A DNA stretch of 64,000 nucleotides from Nocardioides currus (GTDB lineage Bacteria > Actinomycetota > Actinomycetes > Propionibacteriales > Nocardioidaceae), in contig NZ_PYXZ01000009.1 of the NCBI RefSeq assembly GCF_003057875.1, forward strand, positions 62,001 to 126,000. Reading direction: 5' to 3'. This document shows, piece by piece, positions 29,463 to 40,856 of this stretch; positions within the stretch are counted from its first letter, which is position 1; the number at the start of each line of letters is the position of its first letter. The notes under the pieces are model-generated. The model was not told the DNA's origin, made no database searches, and saw nothing but the letters and a program-made list of their open reading frames with translations. The position numbers and the translations under genes were made by a program.

Positions 29463-30728
29463 TCACTCGTACGTCGCCACGATCCGTCGCGCCGCCTCGC
29501 GCGCGAGCTGCGCCGAGCCCATCTGGAGGGTCTGCTGCAGCTGGTCGTCCTGGCGCTCCGGGCTGGTCTGCGCGAGGTCGTCGAGGAGCTGCCACAGCCG
29601 CTCCTCGCCGTACATCTCGACGATCGTCTCGCACGCCCACCAGGAGATGCCGTAGTGGGCGGCCTGGTCGGCGTCGTTGTAGTCGACGTCGGCGGGCAGC
29701 TCGTCGAGGCCGGCGTCGGCGGCGTCGATCGCGGACTGGCTGATGAGCCGCTCGTCGGCGGGCAGCGGCTGCACGGAGACCCACTCGGCGATCCCTTCGC
29801 CCAGCCAGGTCGGGACCTCGTCGTCGCGGCTGCCGAGGGCGACGTGCGTGAGCTCGTGGCGGATCAACCGCGCGAGCTGGTCGGCCTCGCTCGCGAGCAT
29901 CCGCGGGTGCAGCAGGAAGCGGGTGCCCGCGAGGGGGGCGTCGCGGTCGAGCCGCGAGGGGACGGGGAACGAGACGGCGTCGAGCGCGTCGGGGTCCTCG
30001 GCGGGGAGGTCGTCGAGCCCCTCGAGGAGGTCGGTGTCGGACAGGGCGTAGGCGACGACGTGCGCGTCCCAGTCGTACGGCACGACGTCGGCGACCTCGT
30101 CGATCCCGTCCTCGACCGCGCGCATGACCTGGTCGGCCTGCAGCGCGCTCTGCCGGTCGAAGATGCCGAGCACGCCACCGCGCTGCACGACCGTGATCGC
30201 CTGGTCGTCCCACGGCTGGACCTCGACGCCGGTGCGCTGCTCCCAGGAGCGGTCGCGGTCACCGGCGACGAGCACGGTGCCGGAGGCCGGGTCGTGGGTG
30301 AAGTGGAAGAGGGCCGGCCGCACCACCGGCACCGCGTCGAAGCCGCCGAGCTGGAGGTGGACCTGCACGACGACGTCGAAGCCGCCGGCCGCGCGCACCA
30401 GCGAGTCGGCCTCGACGCGGTAGGCCAGCCGCCGGACCGGCAGCTGCGCCATGTTGGCGAAGTAGACCTGCTCACGCTCGACGAAGCGCGGCGCCGACGG
30501 GTCGACGGTCGCCATGAAGGCCTGCTCGTCGGCCTGCACCAGGGCGTGCCCGCGCTGGCGCAGCAGCTTCTTCATGAGCGGCAGCACCTCGGCGGCCACG
30601 CCATCGGGCGTCTCGTCGGCGGGCGGGTCGCCGGAGCAGCCGGCCAGGAGCGGGCCGACCATCAGCACGGCGGCCAGGAGCAGGACGGCACGCGAGCGCG
30701 CCTGCGGCTCAGGCCGGGTGGTCGGCAT
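29463..30728 (-). CDS. Lipoprotein with gluzincin (peptidase MA-like) domain
   Basis: 421 residues. A lipoprotein signal ends in VGPLLAGC (lipid-modified Cys at about residue 31). The C-terminal half holds the zinc peptidase motif [11 protein letters not shown] followed by GEGIAEWVS about 18 residues later, as in the peptidase MA-like family. The N-terminal half is a folded region with no catalytic motif. Probably an extracytoplasmic, membrane-tethered metallopeptidase. Its first 20 bases overlap the end of dxs, so it is likely co-transcribed with dxs; a functional link is not obvious. Confidence 0.87.
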   Translation of the reverse strand: MPTTRPEPQARSRAVLLLAAVLMVGPLLAGCSGDPPADETPDGVAAEVLPLMKKLLRQRGHALVQADEQAFMATVDPSAPRFVEREQVYFANMAQLPVRRLAYRVEADSLVRAAGGFDVVVQVHLQLGGFDAVPVVRPALFHFTHDPASGTVLVAGDRDRSWEQRTGVEVQPWDDQAITVVQRGGVLGIFDRQSALQADQVMRAVEDGIDEVADVVPYDWDAHVVAYALSDTDLLEGLDDLPAEDPDALDAVSFPVPSRLDRDAPLAGTRFLLHPRMLASEADQLARLIRHELTHVALGSRDDEVPTWLGEGIAEWVSVQPLPADERLISQSAIDAADAGLDELPADVDYNDADQAAHYGISWWACETIVEMYGEERLWQLLDDLAQTSPERQDDQLQQTLQMGSAQLAREAARRIVATYE

Positions 30729-32613
30729 CGTGCAGGGCCCGGCCGTCGGCGACGGCCGTCACGTCCTCCACGATCCCCCGCGCGATGGTCTGCGCGTCCA
30801 GCCCGATGCGGCTCAGGATCACGTCGCGCTTCGCGTGGTCGAGGAACTCCTGCGGGATCCCGTGCAGGCGGAAGGGTGTCGCCACACCGGCGTCGTTGAG
30901 GGTCTGCAGCAGGACGGCGCCGCACCCGCCGACGCGTCCGTTGTCCTCGATGCTGACGACGAGGCTGTGCCTGCGTGCGAGGTCGACGATCGCGGGGTCG
31001 ACCGGCTTGACCCAGCGCGGGTCGACCACGGTGACGCCGATCCCCTGCGCGGCGAGGCGCTCGGCCACGTCGACCGCGACCGTGCACATGGAGCCGACGG
31101 CGACCACGAGCACGTCCTGGTCGCCGCTGCGCACCAGCACGTCGGCGTGGCCGGCCTTGTCGATGGCGTCGACGTCGGCGGGCGGCGGCCCCTTGGGGAA
31201 GCGCACCACGGTGGGGGCGTCGTCGACCAGGACCGCCTCGTCGAGCAGCTCGCCGAGGCGGGTCACGTCGCGCGGCGCGGCCAGCCGCAGCCCTGGCACG
31301 ACCTGGAGGATCGACATGTCCCACATGCCGTTGTGGCTGGCGCCGTCGTCGCCGGTCACGCCCGAGCGGTCGAGGACGAACGTGACACCGCACTTGTGCA
31401 GCGCGACGTCCATGAGCACCTGGTCGAAGGCGCGGTTGAGGAAGGTGGCGTAGACGGCGAACACCGGGTGCAGGCCACCCATCGCCATGCCCGCCGCCGA
31501 CGTCGCGGCGTGCTGCTCGGCGATCCCCACGTCGAAGGTGCGCTCGGGGAAGCGCGTGGCGAAGGTGTCGAGCCCGACCGGGTGCATCATCGCGGCGGTG
31601 ATGGCGACGACGTCCTCGCGCCGCTCGCCGATCTGGACGATCTTGTCGGAGAAGTGGTCGGTCCAGATCCGGCCCTTGGGCTTCTCGGCGCCGGTCTGGA
31701 CGTCGAAGGGCCCGGGCGCGTGGAACTGGTCGGCCTCGTGCCGCTCGGCAGGGTCGTAGCCCATGCCCTTGCGGGTGATCGCGTGCACGATGACCGGCCC
31801 GCCGAAGCGCTTGGCCTGCGTCAGCGCCTGCTCCATCGCGTCGCGGTCGTGGCCGTCGACCGGCCCGACGTACTTCAGCCCGAGGTCCTCGAAGAGTCCC
31901 TGCGGGGCGAGCGCGTCCTTCATGCCCTTCTTCACGGCGTGCAGGGCGTCGTACGCCGCGTGCCCGACGCCGGGAACGGCGTTGAGCCGCCGCTTGACCT
32001 GGTCGAGCACCTGCTCGTAGCGCGGGTTGGTGCGCAGCGAGGTGAGCGCCGTGGCGAGTCCGCCGATGGTCGGGGTGTAGGAGCGCTCGTTGTCGTTGAC
32101 GACGATGACGAGCCGACTGTCGCGGGCGATGGCGATGTTGTTCAGCGCCTCCCAGGCCATCCCGCCGGTGAGGGCACCGTCGCCGATCACCGCGACGACG
32201 TGCCGGTCCTCGCCCTTGACGCGGTAGGCCTTGGCCAGCCCGTCGGCGTACGACAACGAGGTGGACGCGTGGGAGTTCTCGACGATGTCGTGGTCGGACT
32301 CGGCCTGGCTGGGGTAGCCGCTCAGGCCGCCCTCCTGCCGCAGGGTGCCGAAGATGTCGTGGCGGCCGGTGACGAGCTTGTGGACGTAGGCCTGGTGGCC
32401 GGTGTCGAAGACGACGCGGTCGCGCGGTGAGTCGAAGACGCGGTGGATGGCCAGCGTCAGCTCGACGACGCCGAGGTTGGGTCCGAGGTGGCCGCTGGTG
32501 CGCGCGACCGTCGAGATCATGAGGTCGCGGATCTCGGCGGCCAGCGCGTCCATCTCGGCGTCCGAGAGGTTGCGCAGGTCCTGCGGAGAGGTGATCGACT
32601 CGAGATGACCCAT
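30709..32613 (-). CDS. dxs: 1-deoxy-D-xylulose-5-phosphate synthase
   Basis: First enzyme of the MEP isoprenoid pathway, thiamine-diphosphate dependent, joining pyruvate and glyceraldehyde-3-phosphate. 634 residues, full length. [24 protein letters not shown] near residue 40, ThDP/Mg motif [18 protein letters not shown] near 150, catalytic [14 protein letters not shown] near 370, and the transketolase-like C-terminal domain. Start ATG at 32613 has TAGACT seven bases upstream. That -10 overlaps the stop codon of the sugar-lactonase gene. Confidence 0.98.
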   Translation of the reverse strand: MGHLESITSPQDLRNLSDAEMDALAAEIRDLMISTVARTSGHLGPNLGVVELTLAIHRVFDSPRDRVVFDTGHQAYVHKLVTGRHDIFGTLRQEGGLSGYPSQAESDHDIVENSHASTSLSYADGLAKAYRVKGEDRHVVAVIGDGALTGGMAWEALNNIAIARDSRLVIVVNDNERSYTPTIGGLATALTSLRTNPRYEQVLDQVKRRLNAVPGVGHAAYDALHAVKKGMKDALAPQGLFEDLGLKYVGPVDGHDRDAMEQALTQAKRFGGPVIVHAITRKGMGYDPAERHEADQFHAPGPFDVQTGAEKPKGRIWTDHFSDKIVQIGERREDVVAITAAMMHPVGLDTFATRFPERTFDVGIAEQHAATSAAGMAMGGLHPVFAVYATFLNRAFDQVLMDVALHKCGVTFVLDRSGVTGDDGASHNGMWDMSILQVVPGLRLAAPRDVTRLGELLDEAVLVDDAPTVVRFPKGPPPADVDAIDKAGHADVLVRSGDQDVLVVAVGSMCTVAVDVAERLAAQGIGVTVVDPRWVKPVDPAIVDLARRHSLVVSIEDNGRVGGCGAVLLQTLNDAGVATPFRLHGIPQEFLDHAKRDVILSRIGLDAQTIARGIVEDVTAVADGRALHDADHPA

Positions 32614-32620
32614 GTCGGCG

Positions 32621-32626
32621 AGTCTA
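32621..32626 (-). promoter_or_regulatory. -10 hexamer TAGACT for dxs
   Basis: Minus-strand TAGACT lies seven bases before the dxs ATG. Its first three bases are also the TAG stop of the preceding gene at 32624-32626. Confidence 0.5.
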
Positions 32627-33544
32627 TTTCATGCCTCTGTCGAGCACGGCGACGGCAGGCTCGTGCAGGCTGCCCATCCAGACGCGGCCGTCGTGCTCCC
32701 GGACCCCGGTGACCATGTGGTAGCCGCCGTCGGGCACGTCGAGGTCGTGGACGAGCGTGCCGTCGTCGGCGAACGCCTGCACCCGGATGGTCCGCTTCGG
32801 CTTGGGCTGGAGGGCCTCGGGGATCCTGGTGACGAGCTTGCGCACCGGCAGCGGCGCGGTCTGGAGCCGCTCGACGAGCGGGTCCGTCGGCGAGGCGATG
32901 GTGACCCAGATCAGGCCGTCGCTGCCGCGCGAAATGTTGTCGGGATAGCCCGGCAGGTCCTGCACCAGGAAGTCGCGCTCCCCGGCGCGCGGCCCGCCGA
33001 TCCACCAGCGGACGACGGTGCGCGCACCGGTCTCGGCGACGGCCACGAACTGCTCGTCGCTGCTCAGGGCCACGCCGTTGGCGAACGCCAGGTCGTCCAG
33101 GACGACGGTGACGGTGCCGTCGACGTCGCGCCGTACGAGCCGTCCCGTCCGGGTGTCCTGGACGAAGTCGTCCTTCCACTGCGCGACGCCGTAGTGCAGG
33201 GAGGAGTCGCTGAACCAGATGGTGCCGTCGGCAGCGATGGCCGCGTTGTTGCAGAAGCGCATCCGGCGGCCGTCGACGTCGGTCAGGAGGGTCTCGACCG
33301 AGCCGTCGGCGACGTGCACGACGAGCAGCCCGGCCTCGGCGTCGCAGACGAGGAGGTCGCCGTCGTCGAAGAGCTCGAGGCCCAGCGGACGGCCGCCGGT
33401 GCGGGCGACCCGCTCGATGCGGGCGCCGTCGGGGCTGATCCGGTGGATGGTGCCGTCCTCGGTGCCGGTGTAGACGCTGCCGTCGGGAGCGACGACGACG
33501 TCCTCGGCGCCGGGACCTGGGACGGGGTGGACGGTGAGGGTCAT
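32624..33544 (-). CDS. SMP-30/strictosidine-synthase-like beta-propeller protein
   Basis: 306 residues forming a six-bladed propeller. Repeats include [42 protein letters not shown] (the N-N-x-x metal-binding segment), [19 protein letters not shown] and [17 protein letters not shown]. These are the metal-ligand Asn and Asp positions of SMP-30 lactonases. No signal peptide. Start at 33544 overlaps the Nudix stop (ATGA). A sugar-lactone hydrolase is plausible; the substrate is unknown. Confidence 0.87.
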   Translation of the reverse strand: MTLTVHPVPGPGAEDVVVAPDGSVYTGTEDGTIHRISPDGARIERVARTGGRPLGLELFDDGDLLVCDAEAGLLVVHVADGSVETLLTDVDGRRMRFCNNAAIAADGTIWFSDSSLHYGVAQWKDDFVQDTRTGRLVRRDVDGTVTVVLDDLAFANGVALSSDEQFVAVAETGARTVVRWWIGGPRAGERDFLVQDLPGYPDNISRGSDGLIWVTIASPTDPLVERLQTAPLPVRKLVTRIPEALQPKPKRTIRVQAFADDGTLVHDLDVPDGGYHMVTGVREHDGRVWMGSLHEPAVAVLDRGMK

Positions 33545-33990
33545 GCCGTCATGCTGGCGTAGATGTCGCTGCTCAGGAAGGCCGGCACGATGTCGACCGC
33601 GGCGTGCGTGAGGTCCAGGCCGCGGGCCGTGGCCGGTTCGACGAAGACGATCTGGCGTCCCTCGTGGCACTCGATGTCGTCGTCGGTGAGGTCGGTGGCC
33701 GCGACGAAGACCTGCATGCGGTCCCAGGTGCCGTAGGCCTCCCGGTGGTCGACCAGGAACTCGGCGAAGAGCTCGAGCCCGCCCGGGTCCACCCGCACGT
33801 CCGTCTCCTCCTCGAGCTCCCGGTGGGCGGCCGTCTCGAACGACTCCCCGTCCTCCACGTGCCCGCCGGTGAGCCCCCACTTCTCGGGGTCGATGCGCGG
33901 GTGCTCGTCCCGCTCCTGGAGCAGGATCCAGCCCCGGCGGTCGACGAGGATGATCCCGGCGAAGCGTCGTCGGCCGTCCTGGGTCGTCAC
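33541..33990 (-). CDS. Nudix hydrolase
   Basis: 149 residues with the Nudix box GGHVEDGESFETAAHRELEEET at residues ~42-63, containing G-x5-E-x7-REL-x-EE; the final Gly position is Asp. The substrate class (nucleoside diphosphate linked to X) is not determined. GTG start with TAGGGT seven bases upstream. Coupled to the propeller protein by a four-base overlap. Confidence 0.92.
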   Translation of the reverse strand: MTTQDGRRRFAGIILVDRRGWILLQERDEHPRIDPEKWGLTGGHVEDGESFETAAHRELEEETDVRVDPGGLELFAEFLVDHREAYGTWDRMQVFVAATDLTDDDIECHEGRQIVFVEPATARGLDLTHAAVDIVPAFLSSDIYASMTA

Positions 33991-33997
33991 CCGGGCG

Positions 33998-34003
33998 ACC
34001 CTA
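33998..34003 (-). promoter_or_regulatory. -10 hexamer TAGGGT, leaderless start
   Basis: Minus-strand TAGGGT ends seven bases before the Nudix GTG at 33990. Confidence 0.5.
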
Positions 34004-34015
34004 GCGACGCCGTGG

Positions 34016-34387
34016 TCACAGACGGGCGACGTAGCGCCGACCGCGCAGCGCGTCCTCGACCAGCCCGACGGACCGCCGCGTCGCCAGCAGTCGCGCCTCG
34101 TCGAGCCGGAAGGTCTGCACCGCCGCCTCGACGACCTCGAGCGAGGCGACGTCCTTGAGGTCGGCGCGGATCTGGCTCAGCCCGCGGCGGCAGGCCATCT
34201 GCTGCGCCTCGACGTGCAGCACCGCGAATCGCGCCAGCACGACCACGTGGCGCCGCAGCCCGGCGTAGCGGCGGTACTCCGCCGGGCACAGGTCGAGCAG
34301 CCAGCTCGCGGCCGTCGCCTCCCAGTCGGGTGCGTCCGGCGGGCGCACCTCGCGCGGCCAACCGGGCGGCGGGGCGTACGTGGGCAC
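34016..34387 (-). CDS. Uncharacterised protein under probable LexA control
   Basis: 123 residues, basic and mostly helical, no signal or membrane segment. An N-terminal PPPGWPREVRPPDAPDWE is followed by helices with LLDLCPAEYRRYAGLRRHVVVLARFAVLHVEAQ and a C-terminal LVEDALRGRRYVARL. I do not recognise a named domain, although similar proteins seem to occur in other actinobacteria. The GTG starts six bases after TACACT, and a perfect LexA operator abuts that -10. It is therefore probably induced by DNA damage and made from a leaderless mRNA. Function unknown. Confidence 0.8.
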   Translation of the reverse strand: MPTYAPPPGWPREVRPPDAPDWEATAASWLLDLCPAEYRRYAGLRRHVVVLARFAVLHVEAQQMACRRGLSQIRADLKDVASLEVVEAAVQTFRLDEARLLATRRSVGLVEDALRGRRYVARL

Positions 34388-34393
34388 GCGAGC

Positions 34394-34415
34394 AGTGTAT
34401 CGAACATGTGTTCGA
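34394..34415 (-). promoter_or_regulatory. LexA (SOS) box overlapping a -10 element
   Basis: TCGAAC-ATGT-GTTCGA at 34400-34415 is a perfect palindrome matching the actinobacterial SOS box TCGAAC-N4-GTTCGA. On the minus strand it runs straight into TACACT (34394-34399), six bases from the GTG at 34387. LexA bound here would block the promoter of the 123-residue protein. Confidence 0.9.
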
Positions 34416-34420
34416 TCGGG

Positions 34421-34969
34421 TCACTGTCCCCCGACATCGCTCAACCGCTCGCGCAGGCCGGCCGCGAGCCCCGCGATCGTCAGCGCGTCGAACAGGCCCC
34501 CGCCGACCTCGGCGATCCGCCGGCGGCGTACGGGCCCCAGGCGGAGCCGCAGGTGCACCCGTGTCCCGGGCGTCCCGCCACCGCTCGTCGGGGCCAGCTG
34601 CAGGCACCAGCTGACGTCCGTGCGGCCGCGCCGCGAGGTGTAGAGCAGGACGCTCGGCTCGTCGATCGCCGCGAGTGTGAACGTCGCGTCGGCCCCGCCC
34701 CAGTCCGGGATCACGTCGCCGACGTGGTGGTCGAGGAACGACGGCTCGATCCGCCGCAGGGCGCGTCGCCGCGGAGGCACCAGTCGCTCGACCGCGCGAG
34801 GGAGGTACCACCCCGCGCGGCGCTTGCCGAGCTGCACCAGCCACGGCCACACCGTCGTGGGAGGCGCGGGCAGGTTGAAGGCCCGGTCCATCACCACGTC
34901 CGCACGCACGAGGTCGTCGCCGGGGCGGGGCGCGAGCCGCTCCTCCTGCGTCGCCGCACACAGGTCCAC
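34421..34969 (-). CDS. SRPBCC (START/polyketide-cyclase-like) family protein
   Basis: 182 residues. The pattern VMDRAFNLPAPPTTVWPWLVQLGKRRAGWYLPRAVERL near residue 25 is typical of SRPBCC proteins of the W-x-W-L-x-Q-x-G-x-x-R-x-G-W/F type. A tail of basic and hydrophobic residues follows. Binds a hydrophobic ligand in known relatives; ligand not known here. GTG start. The LexA box lies four bases after its stop and so belongs to the next gene. Confidence 0.82.
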   Translation of the reverse strand: MDLCAATQEERLAPRPGDDLVRADVVMDRAFNLPAPPTTVWPWLVQLGKRRAGWYLPRAVERLVPPRRRALRRIEPSFLDHHVGDVIPDWGGADATFTLAAIDEPSVLLYTSRRGRTDVSWCLQLAPTSGGGTPGTRVHLRLRLGPVRRRRIAEVGGGLFDALTIAGLAAGLRERLSDVGGQ

Positions 34970-34988
34970 GATGTCTGTCTACACCGCG

Positions 34989-35597
34989 TCACGTCGCGGG
35001 CGGGTGCTCCCGGGCGAAGAGGTCCTCGAGGAAGGCCAGGTCGGGGTCGCGCAGACCCGCCGAGTCGTGGCGCCACCACACGTCGGGGTAGACGACGCGG
35101 CCCGCCATCCAGTCCTCGTGCGACGCGTGGACCACGACCTGGAAGGCGGCCTCCGGCGTACGGCGCGACGGCGCCTCGAAGCCCAGGCTGCTGGCGCGGG
35201 AGAAGCCGCGTGCGCCGTAGAACGCCGGACTGCCCTCGAGGAACAACGCCGGTCGGCCGGCCCCTCGAGCCGCCTCGATCGCCGCCGCGACCAGCGCCGT
35301 CCCGATGCCGCGGCCCTGATGGTCCGGTGCCGTGCTGAGCGGGCTGAGCATGGCGACGTCGACCAGCTCGCGGCGGGCGTCGAGCCAGCAGTGGCTGACA
35401 CCGACGTGCCCGACGACCTCGTCGCCGTCGACGGCCACGACCTCGGCGAGGACGAGCCCCGACGCGCGGACCTCGCGCCACAGGTCGCCCACCTGGTCGC
35501 CGTGCTCCGGCGCGTCCGCGCCGAAGGCGGCGCGGATCACCGTGTCGACGGCGTCCTCGTCACCGGGGCGGGCGGGGCGCAGGTCCGGTGTGCTCAC
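34989..35597 (-). CDS. GNAT-family N-acetyltransferase
   Basis: 202 residues. Acetyl-CoA-binding motif A is SPLSTAPDHQGRGIGTALVAAAIEAARGAG near residues 84-113, followed by LFLEGSPAFYGARGF (motif B), as in YhbS-like acetyltransferases. The C-terminal extension after residue 140 contains GFEAPSRRTPEAAFQVV, also seen in that branch. Acceptor substrate unknown. GTG start; the upstream CATGAT is a weak -10 candidate. Confidence 0.9.
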   Translation of the reverse strand: MSTPDLRPARPGDEDAVDTVIRAAFGADAPEHGDQVGDLWREVRASGLVLAEVVAVDGDEVVGHVGVSHCWLDARRELVDVAMLSPLSTAPDHQGRGIGTALVAAAIEAARGAGRPALFLEGSPAFYGARGFSRASSLGFEAPSRRTPEAAFQVVVHASHEDWMAGRVVYPDVWWRHDSAGLRDPDLAFLEDLFAREHPPAT

Positions 35598-35604
35598 GCG
35601 GCCA

Positions 35605-36240
35605 TCATGCAGCGGTCGTGGGCTCGCCGGTCACGTCGACGCCGCCGGCGCACGACGCGAACGGCTCGGGGGCGGTGTGCCCGTCGCCGTACGCCTCGAT
35701 GAACAGCTCCAGACGGTCGTCGCCGGCTCCCGAGAGCACCAGCTGGCGTCCCCAGACGGTGACGACGACGGGGCCGGGCAGTCCGTCGTACGGCGACAGG
35801 ATCCCTTCGTCGGGCAGCAGGTCGGCGAGGTGGTCGACCGCGGCCGTCGGCAGCCCGGGCGTGTAGGTGATCCAGACGGTCCCGTGCTCGAGGGCGTGCA
35901 CGGCGTTCTCGTCGGGGACGGTCACGTCGTAGACGCCGCAGGCCAGCCAGGCGGGGGCGTGCGGCCCGCCGACCGGGGGCGTGACGTCGTAGGCGACCCT
36001 GCCGTCGACGTGGTCGACCGGCAGGTCGTCGTAGGTCCGGACCGCGCTGAGGTCGGGCGGCGCGGCCTGCCGCAGGGCGACCGGCACCAGCAGGGCCGCC
36101 CCGATGAGCGCGAGCGCCAGGGTGACCGACGCGGCCAGGACGTAACGTCCTGGCCGCGTCGGCTCGGGCAGCGCTGTCGGCTCGGGCAGTGCTGTCGGCT
36201 CGGGCAGTGGTGCGAGCTCGTCGTGGGACGGCTCGGTCAC
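35605..36240 (-). CDS. DUF3105 membrane-anchored protein
   Basis: 211 residues. A proline-rich N-terminus with three copies of LPEPTA is followed by one membrane segment (VLAASVTLALALIGAALLVPVAL, residues ~33-55) and an outside domain of DUF3105 type: DVTPPVGGPHAPAWLACGVYD, then AVHALEHGTVWITY and VTVWGRQL. Conserved His and Cys residues suggest metal binding or redox chemistry, but no function is known. The GTG overlaps the stop of the gene before it (GTGA). Confidence 0.86.
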   Translation of the reverse strand: MTEPSHDELAPLPEPTALPEPTALPEPTRPGRYVLAASVTLALALIGAALLVPVALRQAAPPDLSAVRTYDDLPVDHVDGRVAYDVTPPVGGPHAPAWLACGVYDVTVPDENAVHALEHGTVWITYTPGLPTAAVDHLADLLPDEGILSPYDGLPGPVVVTVWGRQLVLSGAGDDRLELFIEAYGDGHTAPEPFASCAGGVDVTGEPTTAA

Positions 36241-36532
36241 GGACGCAGCGCCGACTCGATGCGCTCGACCTTGGCGCTGAGCTGGCCCTCGTAGCCCGGC
36301 CGGATGTCGGCCTTCAGCACGAGCCCGACGCGGGGCGAGACCTCGGCGACGACCTCGACCGCACGCTTCACGACCGCCATCACCTCGTCCCACTCCCCCT
36401 CGATGTTGGTGAACATCGCGTTGGTCTCGTTGGGCAGGCCCGACTCGCGGACCACGCGCACGGCGGCCGCGACCGCGTCGGTCACCGACCCGGTCTCGTC
36501 CCCCGAGACCGGGCTGATGCTGAAGGCGACGA

Positions 36533-36536
<4 letters not shown>
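36237..36536 (-). CDS. Thiamine-binding / MTH1187-family protein
   Basis: 99 residues, ferredoxin-like fold of PF01910. Motifs are [54 protein letters not shown] and [13 protein letters not shown]. Characterised relatives form tetramers and some bind thiamine. It is translationally coupled both to acnA upstream (ATGA) and to the DUF3105 gene downstream (GTGA). Confidence 0.88.
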
Positions 36537-39202
<2,666 letters not shown>

Positions 39203-39266
39203 CCGCCACATCTCCTGTTGAGTCGTCGGGTCTCTCACCCATCTTGCCCACGTCGGTCGAACCTGC

Positions 39267-39285
39267 GGAAGCAAGGCTGACCTAA
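39267..39285 (-). promoter_or_regulatory. Partial iron box (DtxR/IdeR-like) upstream of acnA
   Basis: On the minus strand TTAGGTCAGCCTTGCTTCC matches the left half of the 19-base iron-box consensus (TTAGGTTAG-like) well but the right half poorly, about 12 of 19. It lies 65 bases before the acnA start. Iron control would make sense for a [4Fe-4S] enzyme; the site is weak. Confidence 0.35.
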
Positions 39286-39302
39286 TTCGTCGGCCGGGTG
39301 TT

Positions 39303-39320
39303 TATCTCGACATCAAGATA
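39303..39320. promoter_or_regulatory. 18-base MarR-type operator candidate upstream of acnA
   Basis: TATCTCGACATCAAGATA is an inverted repeat, TATCTCGA and TCAAGATA around CA, with one mismatch between arms. It has the form of UrtR/TamR-type MarR operators. In Streptomyces coelicolor TamR controls the aconitase gene. The identity of the regulator here is inferred. Confidence 0.6.
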
Positions 39321-39339
39321 CATGACGCCGAGAAAGGTG

Positions 39340-39696
39340 TCACGCGATGCCGGCCCGCGCGTCGAGCCGTTGGAGCAGGTCGTGCGCGGCCAGCTCCACC
39401 TGCTTGTGACGCCACTCGGCCGCCCGGTAGACGCAGGCGATCAGGCCGCTGCGATGGACTCGCCTCAGGTCGCCGTACCCGAACGCGTGGCGCGCCTTCG
39501 TCTCGTCGTTGGCGCCGACCGTGAGGCCCAGGTGCCAGGCGGCGTACTCCTCCCAGCCGTGCTTCTCGAGGAAGGCGTTCTGCGCCTCCGCGTCGGGCTG
39601 GAGGTCGCCCCAGTCGCTCTCGAGGACGTACTGCCGTCCCTCGATCAGCCGGCGCGCGTGCTCGACGGCGGCCGGGTTGACCTCGTAGGCGGCCAT
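39340..39696 (-). CDS. Conserved small protein of unknown function
   Basis: 118 residues, soluble, predicted mostly helical: AAYEVNPAAVEHARRLIEGRQ, ESDWGDLQPDAEAQNAFLEKHGWEEYAAWHLGL and FGYGDLRRVHRSGLIACVYRAAEWRHKQVELAAHDLL. It resembles widespread actinobacterial proteins of unknown role. No catalytic pattern seen. The ATG overlaps the stop of the UBP zinc-finger gene by one base, so the two are co-expressed. Confidence 0.78.
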   Translation of the reverse strand: MAAYEVNPAAVEHARRLIEGRQYVLESDWGDLQPDAEAQNAFLEKHGWEEYAAWHLGLTVGANDETKARHAFGYGDLRRVHRSGLIACVYRAAEWRHKQVELAAHDLLQRLDARAGIA

Positions 39697-40040
39697 CAAT
39701 GGATCCTGTCGCGCCAGTCGTCCGGGACCCGGTCCGCCGGACCCGGAGCGGTCTGCTCGTCGGGGTGCGACGTCGGCGGCGCGAGCGCCGGGCCGAGCAC
39801 GCCCTTCTCCTTCCCGTAGTCCCAGAACCAGTCCTCGCCCGGTTCGTACGACTGCACGACCGGGTGACCGGAGTCGTTGAAGTGGGCGGTCGCGTGCTGG
39901 CCCGGCGAGCTGTCGCAGCAGCCCACGTGGCCGCACTGGGCGCACCGGCGCAGGTGCACCCACCAACCGCCCGCCGCGTCGCACTCCACGCACCCGGACC
40001 CGCTCGGCGGCACGTCCGTCTCGATCCCGTTGCTCTCCAT
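39696..40040 (-). CDS. UBP-type zinc-finger protein
   Basis: 114 residues. The ZnF-UBP pattern is clear: CVEC near residue 17, then HLRRCAQCGHVGCCDSSPGQHATAHFNDSGHPVVQSYEPGEDWFW. In eukaryotes this domain binds ubiquitin C-termini; in actinobacteria its partner is unknown. The C-terminal 40 residues are proline-rich and acidic. The -10 TAGCGT is formed partly by the stop codon of the upstream Xre gene. Confidence 0.9.
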   Translation of the reverse strand: MESNGIETDVPPSGSGCVECDAAGGWWVHLRRCAQCGHVGCCDSSPGQHATAHFNDSGHPVVQSYEPGEDWFWDYGKEKGVLGPALAPPTSHPDEQTAPGPADRVPDDWRDRIH

Positions 40041-40046
40041 GGTGCG

Positions 40047-40052
40047 ACGCTA
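40047..40052 (-). promoter_or_regulatory. -10 hexamer TAGCGT overlapping the Xre stop codon
   Basis: Minus-strand TAGCGT lies six bases before the ATG at 40040. Its TAG is the stop codon (40050-40052) of the regulator gene. Confidence 0.5.
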
Positions 40053-40850
40053 CCCATCTCGCGGCCGGGATGGCACTGTCCCGATCCGCGTTGGCACTGT
40101 CCCGATCCGCGTTGGCACTGGCCCGATCCGTGGCGGCACTGGCCCGATCCGTGGCGGCGGACCCCGGAAGTCCTCGGGGCGCCGGTTGCGGGACCTGTGG
40201 GTGTCCACGAGCACCCACTCCGGGATGTGGAACGGGGTCCTGTGCCGAGGCTCCCGACCAGCGCGAGCCTCGGCGACCAGTTGCGCCCACGTGGGGTGGT
40301 CGTCCAGGTCGGCCAGCGTGGGCTCCCGCCCCAGCTCCCACCACCTGCCGTACCGCACCCGCGGCAGCCCCAGGTCGCAGGACCGCGCCAGGATCGGCCC
40401 GATCCACGCCGTGCTCTCCGCTCCGGTCGGCGCCCACCAGCCCTGCGTCCACACGAAGGCGTGCGCCGGGTAGCGCCGGCCTGCCGCGTCCCGGGCCGCC
40501 ACCGATCTCATCGGCCGCACCCGCTGCCCGTCAGGCCCCACCGCAGCCAGCCGCAGGTCGGCCACCTCCAGGACACGAGCCAGCATCCGCGCCGACGGCG
40601 ACCGCCGGCCGGTCTCCCACTTGGCCACCGCCGACTGCGAGACTCCCAGCTCGTGCGCGAGCTCGCGCTGCGACAGCCGGGCGCGGCGGCGCGCCCGCCG
40701 GACCAGTCCCGACACCTCCCCGCCCGGGTCGACCTCGTTGTTGGCCTCGTTGACCTCGCTGCTGTCACTTGCCTTGCTGTCGCTGGTCTTCATCCCATCC
40801 CCCGATGGTTCGGCGTCTGACCCCTCGATCCCAGCACCAGCCACCGACAT
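40050..40850 (-). CDS. Xre-type HTH protein with repeat-encoded proline-rich tail
   Basis: Up to 266 residues. The helix-turn-helix covers about residues 50-98 (RRARLSQRELAHELGVSQSAVAKWETGRRSPS). The middle, about 110-230, is a conserved tryptophan-rich region (FVWTQGWWAPTGAESTAWIGPI, RYGRWWELGREPTLADLDD, WVLVDTHRSR) I cannot name. The C-terminus is four 7-residue repeats, PPRIGPV twice then PTRIGTV twice, encoded by the 21-base DNA repeats. The start is uncertain: 40850 or the ATG at 40793. A strong hairpin lies seven bases upstream of 40850. Confidence 0.78.
   Translation of the reverse strand: MSVAGAGIEGSDAEPSGDGMKTSDSKASDSSEVNEANNEVDPGGEVSGLVRRARRRARLSQRELAHELGVSQSAVAKWETGRRSPSARMLARVLEVADLRLAAVGPDGQRVRPMRSVAARDAAGRRYPAHAFVWTQGWWAPTGAESTAWIGPILARSCDLGLPRVRYGRWWELGREPTLADLDDHPTWAQLVAEARAGREPRHRTPFHIPEWVLVDTHRSRNRRPEDFRGPPPRIGPVPPRIGPVPTRIGTVPTRIGTVPSRPRDG
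40071..40154. repeat. Four tandem 21-bp repeats inside the Xre gene
   Basis: Units at 40071-40091, 40092-40112, 40113-40133 and 40134-40154. The first two are identical and the last two nearly so. The length keeps frame, so unit number can change without breaking the protein: each unit adds seven residues. Confidence 0.95.
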
Positions 40851-40856
40851 CGCGCC

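Noticed and set aside
29463..32613. dxs and the lipoprotein gene as a functional pair
   Set aside because: They overlap by 20 bases, but nothing in the lipoprotein (zinc peptidase outside the membrane) relates to isoprenoid synthesis; co-transcription alone is claimed.
40071..40154. 21-bp repeats as iterons or an origin
   Set aside because: They lie inside an open reading frame, keep frame, and encode a coherent peptide repeat; no replication gene is near.
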